A stretch of 7,115 nt of DNA, from contig CAUASQ010000086.1 in the NCBI GenBank assembly GCA_958431945.1, forward strand, positions 1-7,115, in the 5' to 3' direction. The notes under the pieces were generated by a model, which saw nothing but the letters and a program-made list of their open reading frames with translations, ran no database searches and was not told where the DNA came from. Made by a program: the position numbers and the translations under genes. The stretch comes from an uncultured Collinsella sp. GTDB lineage: Bacteria > Actinomycetota > Coriobacteriia > Coriobacteriales > Coriobacteriaceae. Below are positions 6,057-7,115 of the stretch, piece by piece (position 1 is the first letter of the stretch; each line of letters starts with the position of its first letter).

Positions 6057-6554
6057 TCACGAAAAGCGATGTTTGAGCGCTTCGACCACGTTGGACGGGA
6101 CAAACGTCGATACATCGCTGCCGAGCGAGGCGATCTGGCGAACGACCGAGCTCGAGATATAGCCGTACTGCGGCGCACTCATGACAAAAATGGACTCCAG
6201 CTCGCTATCCAGGCGATAGTTAAGGTCGGCCTGCTGCAGCTCATACTCAAAGTCGGTCATGGCGCGCAGGCCCTTGACCACGGCACCCGCCCCCTGCTCA
6301 CGTGCGAAGTCGACCAGCAGGCCAGTGAAGGGCAGGACCTCGACGCCGTCGATATCGCCGAGCGCCTCGCGGGCCAGCGCCACGCGCTCATCGAGCATAA
6401 ACGTGGTGCCTACACCGTTTTTACCTTGCGACTCGGCAACAGCGACGATCACGCTGGGAAAGATGCGGCGGGCGCGGCGGATCACATCGATATGGCCAAA
6501 CGTGATGGGATCGAAGGTGCCCGGGACGATCACGCGGTTGATGGTGTCACTCAT
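6057..6554 (-). CDS. coaD: Phosphopantetheine adenylyltransferase
   Basis: CoaD transfers AMP from ATP to 4'-phosphopantetheine, giving dephospho-CoA, the penultimate step of coenzyme A synthesis in the cytoplasm. The 165-residue product has the family length and motifs. These are PGTFDPITFGH at 11-21, with the nucleotidyltransferase T-x-G-H at 18-21, VVKGLRAMTDFEYELQQADLN at about 92-112, and ISSSVVR at 133-139. The start ATG at 6552-6554 is fixed by a full AGGAGG six bases upstream, inside the end of rsmD. The gene overlaps rsmD by 8 nt, the common rsmD-coaD pairing. CoA supplies the phosphopantetheine arm loaded onto ACP, whose gene lies further down the same strand. A 68-nt gap separates coaD from the next gene. 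Confidence 0.97.
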   Translation of the reverse strand: MSDTINRVIVPGTFDPITFGHIDVIRRARRIFPSVIVAVAESQGKNGVGTTFMLDERVALAREALGDIDGVEVLPFTGLLVDFAREQGAGAVVKGLRAMTDFEYELQQADLNYRLDSELESIFVMSAPQYGYISSSVVRQIASLGSDVSTFVPSNVVEALKHRFS

Positions 6555-7115
6555 GAGCATCCTCCTGAAACGTCGTGGCATCGTTGTTGTCAGCATCGGT
6601 GCCGGCGCTATCGCCCTCGCCATCGTTATCGCCGACCCAACGAAGCAGGTCGACCGAGGTAATGCCGTAGCGCTTCTCACGTACAGTCTCAAAGCCTGCC
6701 GGATGCGCGCCCGCATCGGCGGCGGCATGCTCAAACAGGGCAAAAGCGCCAGGTGCAAGCAGACCCTGCTGAGCCAGGTTCTGCAGCAGTTCCTCGACCG
6801 GCTCGGCACCAAAAGCATAGGGCGGGTCGAGCAGGACCAGATCAAAGGGGCCGCCCGGAACGCGGCCGCGCGAGGCACTCGCCAGCATGTCGCCCGTGAC
6901 CACGCGCCAACGCGCGCGGTCACGGCAGAGCGACTCGATATTCTTGGTAATGAGCCGCGCGGCGTTGCGATCGATCTCAAACGTCGTGAGCGAGCGGGCC
7001 CCACGAGAGAGCATCTCGATACCTAGGGCACCGGAGCCGCCAAAGGCGTCCAGCACACGAACCTCGTCCAGATCGAAGTCGAATGCCGACATGACCATAG
7101 ATGCGCACGCCTCGC
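6547..7115 (-). CDS. rsmD: 16S rRNA (guanine(966)-N2)-methyltransferase RsmD (partial, N-terminus outside window)
   Basis: RsmD uses S-adenosylmethionine to methylate the N2 of G966 in 16S rRNA during small-subunit assembly. About 188 residues are visible and the frame is open at the right edge. The in-frame ATG at 7098 is not the true start, because coding homology continues upstream as EACASMVMSAF, matching the family's conserved R-E-A segment. Some 30 or more residues are probably missing. SAM-binding motif I is VLDAFGGSGALGIE (about 7015-7056) and the catalytic motif is DLVLLDPPYAF (DPPY at 6817-6828). The core ends near KRYGITSVDLLRW. After it comes an unusual tail of 28 residues (about 6550-6633) with ten Asp/Glu and no Lys/Arg. 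The last codons of this tail contain the coaD ribosome-binding site and start. Confidence 0.95.
   Translation of the reverse strand, partial: EACASMVMSAFDFDLDEVRVLDAFGGSGALGIEMLSRGARSLTTFEIDRNAARLITKNIESLCRDRARWRVVTGDMLASASRGRVPGGPFDLVLLDPPYAFGAEPVEELLQNLAQQGLLAPGAFALFEHAAADAGAHPAGFETVREKRYGITSVDLLRWVGDNDGEGDSAGTDADNNDATTFQEDAHE
6561..6566 (-). promoter_or_regulatory. Ribosome-binding site of coaD inside rsmD
   Basis: On the minus strand this reads AGGAGG, a full anti-Shine-Dalgarno match, six bases before the coaD ATG at 6554. It lies within the last codons of rsmD (Gln-Glu-Asp) and excludes the upstream ATG at 6560, which would directly abut it. Confidence 0.85.

Overview
The window is an ordinary, conserved bacterial chromosomal block. 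Every gene I can support lies on the minus strand. In transcription order (right to left) they are rsmD (5' end cut by the window edge), coaD, a SepIVA/DivIVA-like coiled-coil gene, a YceD-family (DUF177) gene, rpmF, plsX, acpP, rnc and smc (3' part cut by the left edge). Base composition is high-GC, and Leu TTA/CTA and Ser TCA codons are rare in the genes. That leaves long but spurious open frames on the plus strand.

The likely host is a high-GC Gram-positive of the Actinomycetota, most probably the class Coriobacteriia (Collinsella-like). This is inference. The SepIVA-like gene followed by YceD and leading to rnc and smc matches the mycobacterial order as I remember it. The rpmF-plsX-acpP-rnc-smc run resembles Firmicutes and coriobacterial layouts. 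No database search was possible.

Right part (about 4940-7115): rsmD methylates 16S rRNA, and coaD makes dephospho-CoA. The two genes overlap by 8 nt, and the coaD Shine-Dalgarno lies inside the rsmD tail. After a 68-nt gap come the SepIVA-like gene (envelope growth and septation) and the YceD gene, joined by a TAATG overlap.

Middle (about 3220-4935): rpmF (ribosomal protein L32), plsX (phospholipid precursor synthesis) and acpP (acyl carrier protein) couple ribosome and membrane-lipid production. CoaD, further upstream, is on the pathway to CoA, the donor of the ACP prosthetic group. The two intergenic gaps here hold the best non-coding signals. One is a hairpin with five U residues before plsX. 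The other is a 22-bp perfect palindrome, just downstream of a -10-like TAGAAT, in the acpP leader.

Left part (1-3215): rnc (RNase III, TTG start) and smc (chromosome condensation ATPase, GTG start) follow acpP with gaps of only 3 and 10 nt.

I found no mobile element, CRISPR array, tRNA, rRNA or defence system, and no convincing undescribed system. There is no gene-free stretch over 300 bases; the longest is 124 nt between plsX and acpP. The findings are modest: the two intergenic dyads, an Asn at a metal-ligand position of RNase III, the shortened SepIVA-like protein, and details of translation initiation.
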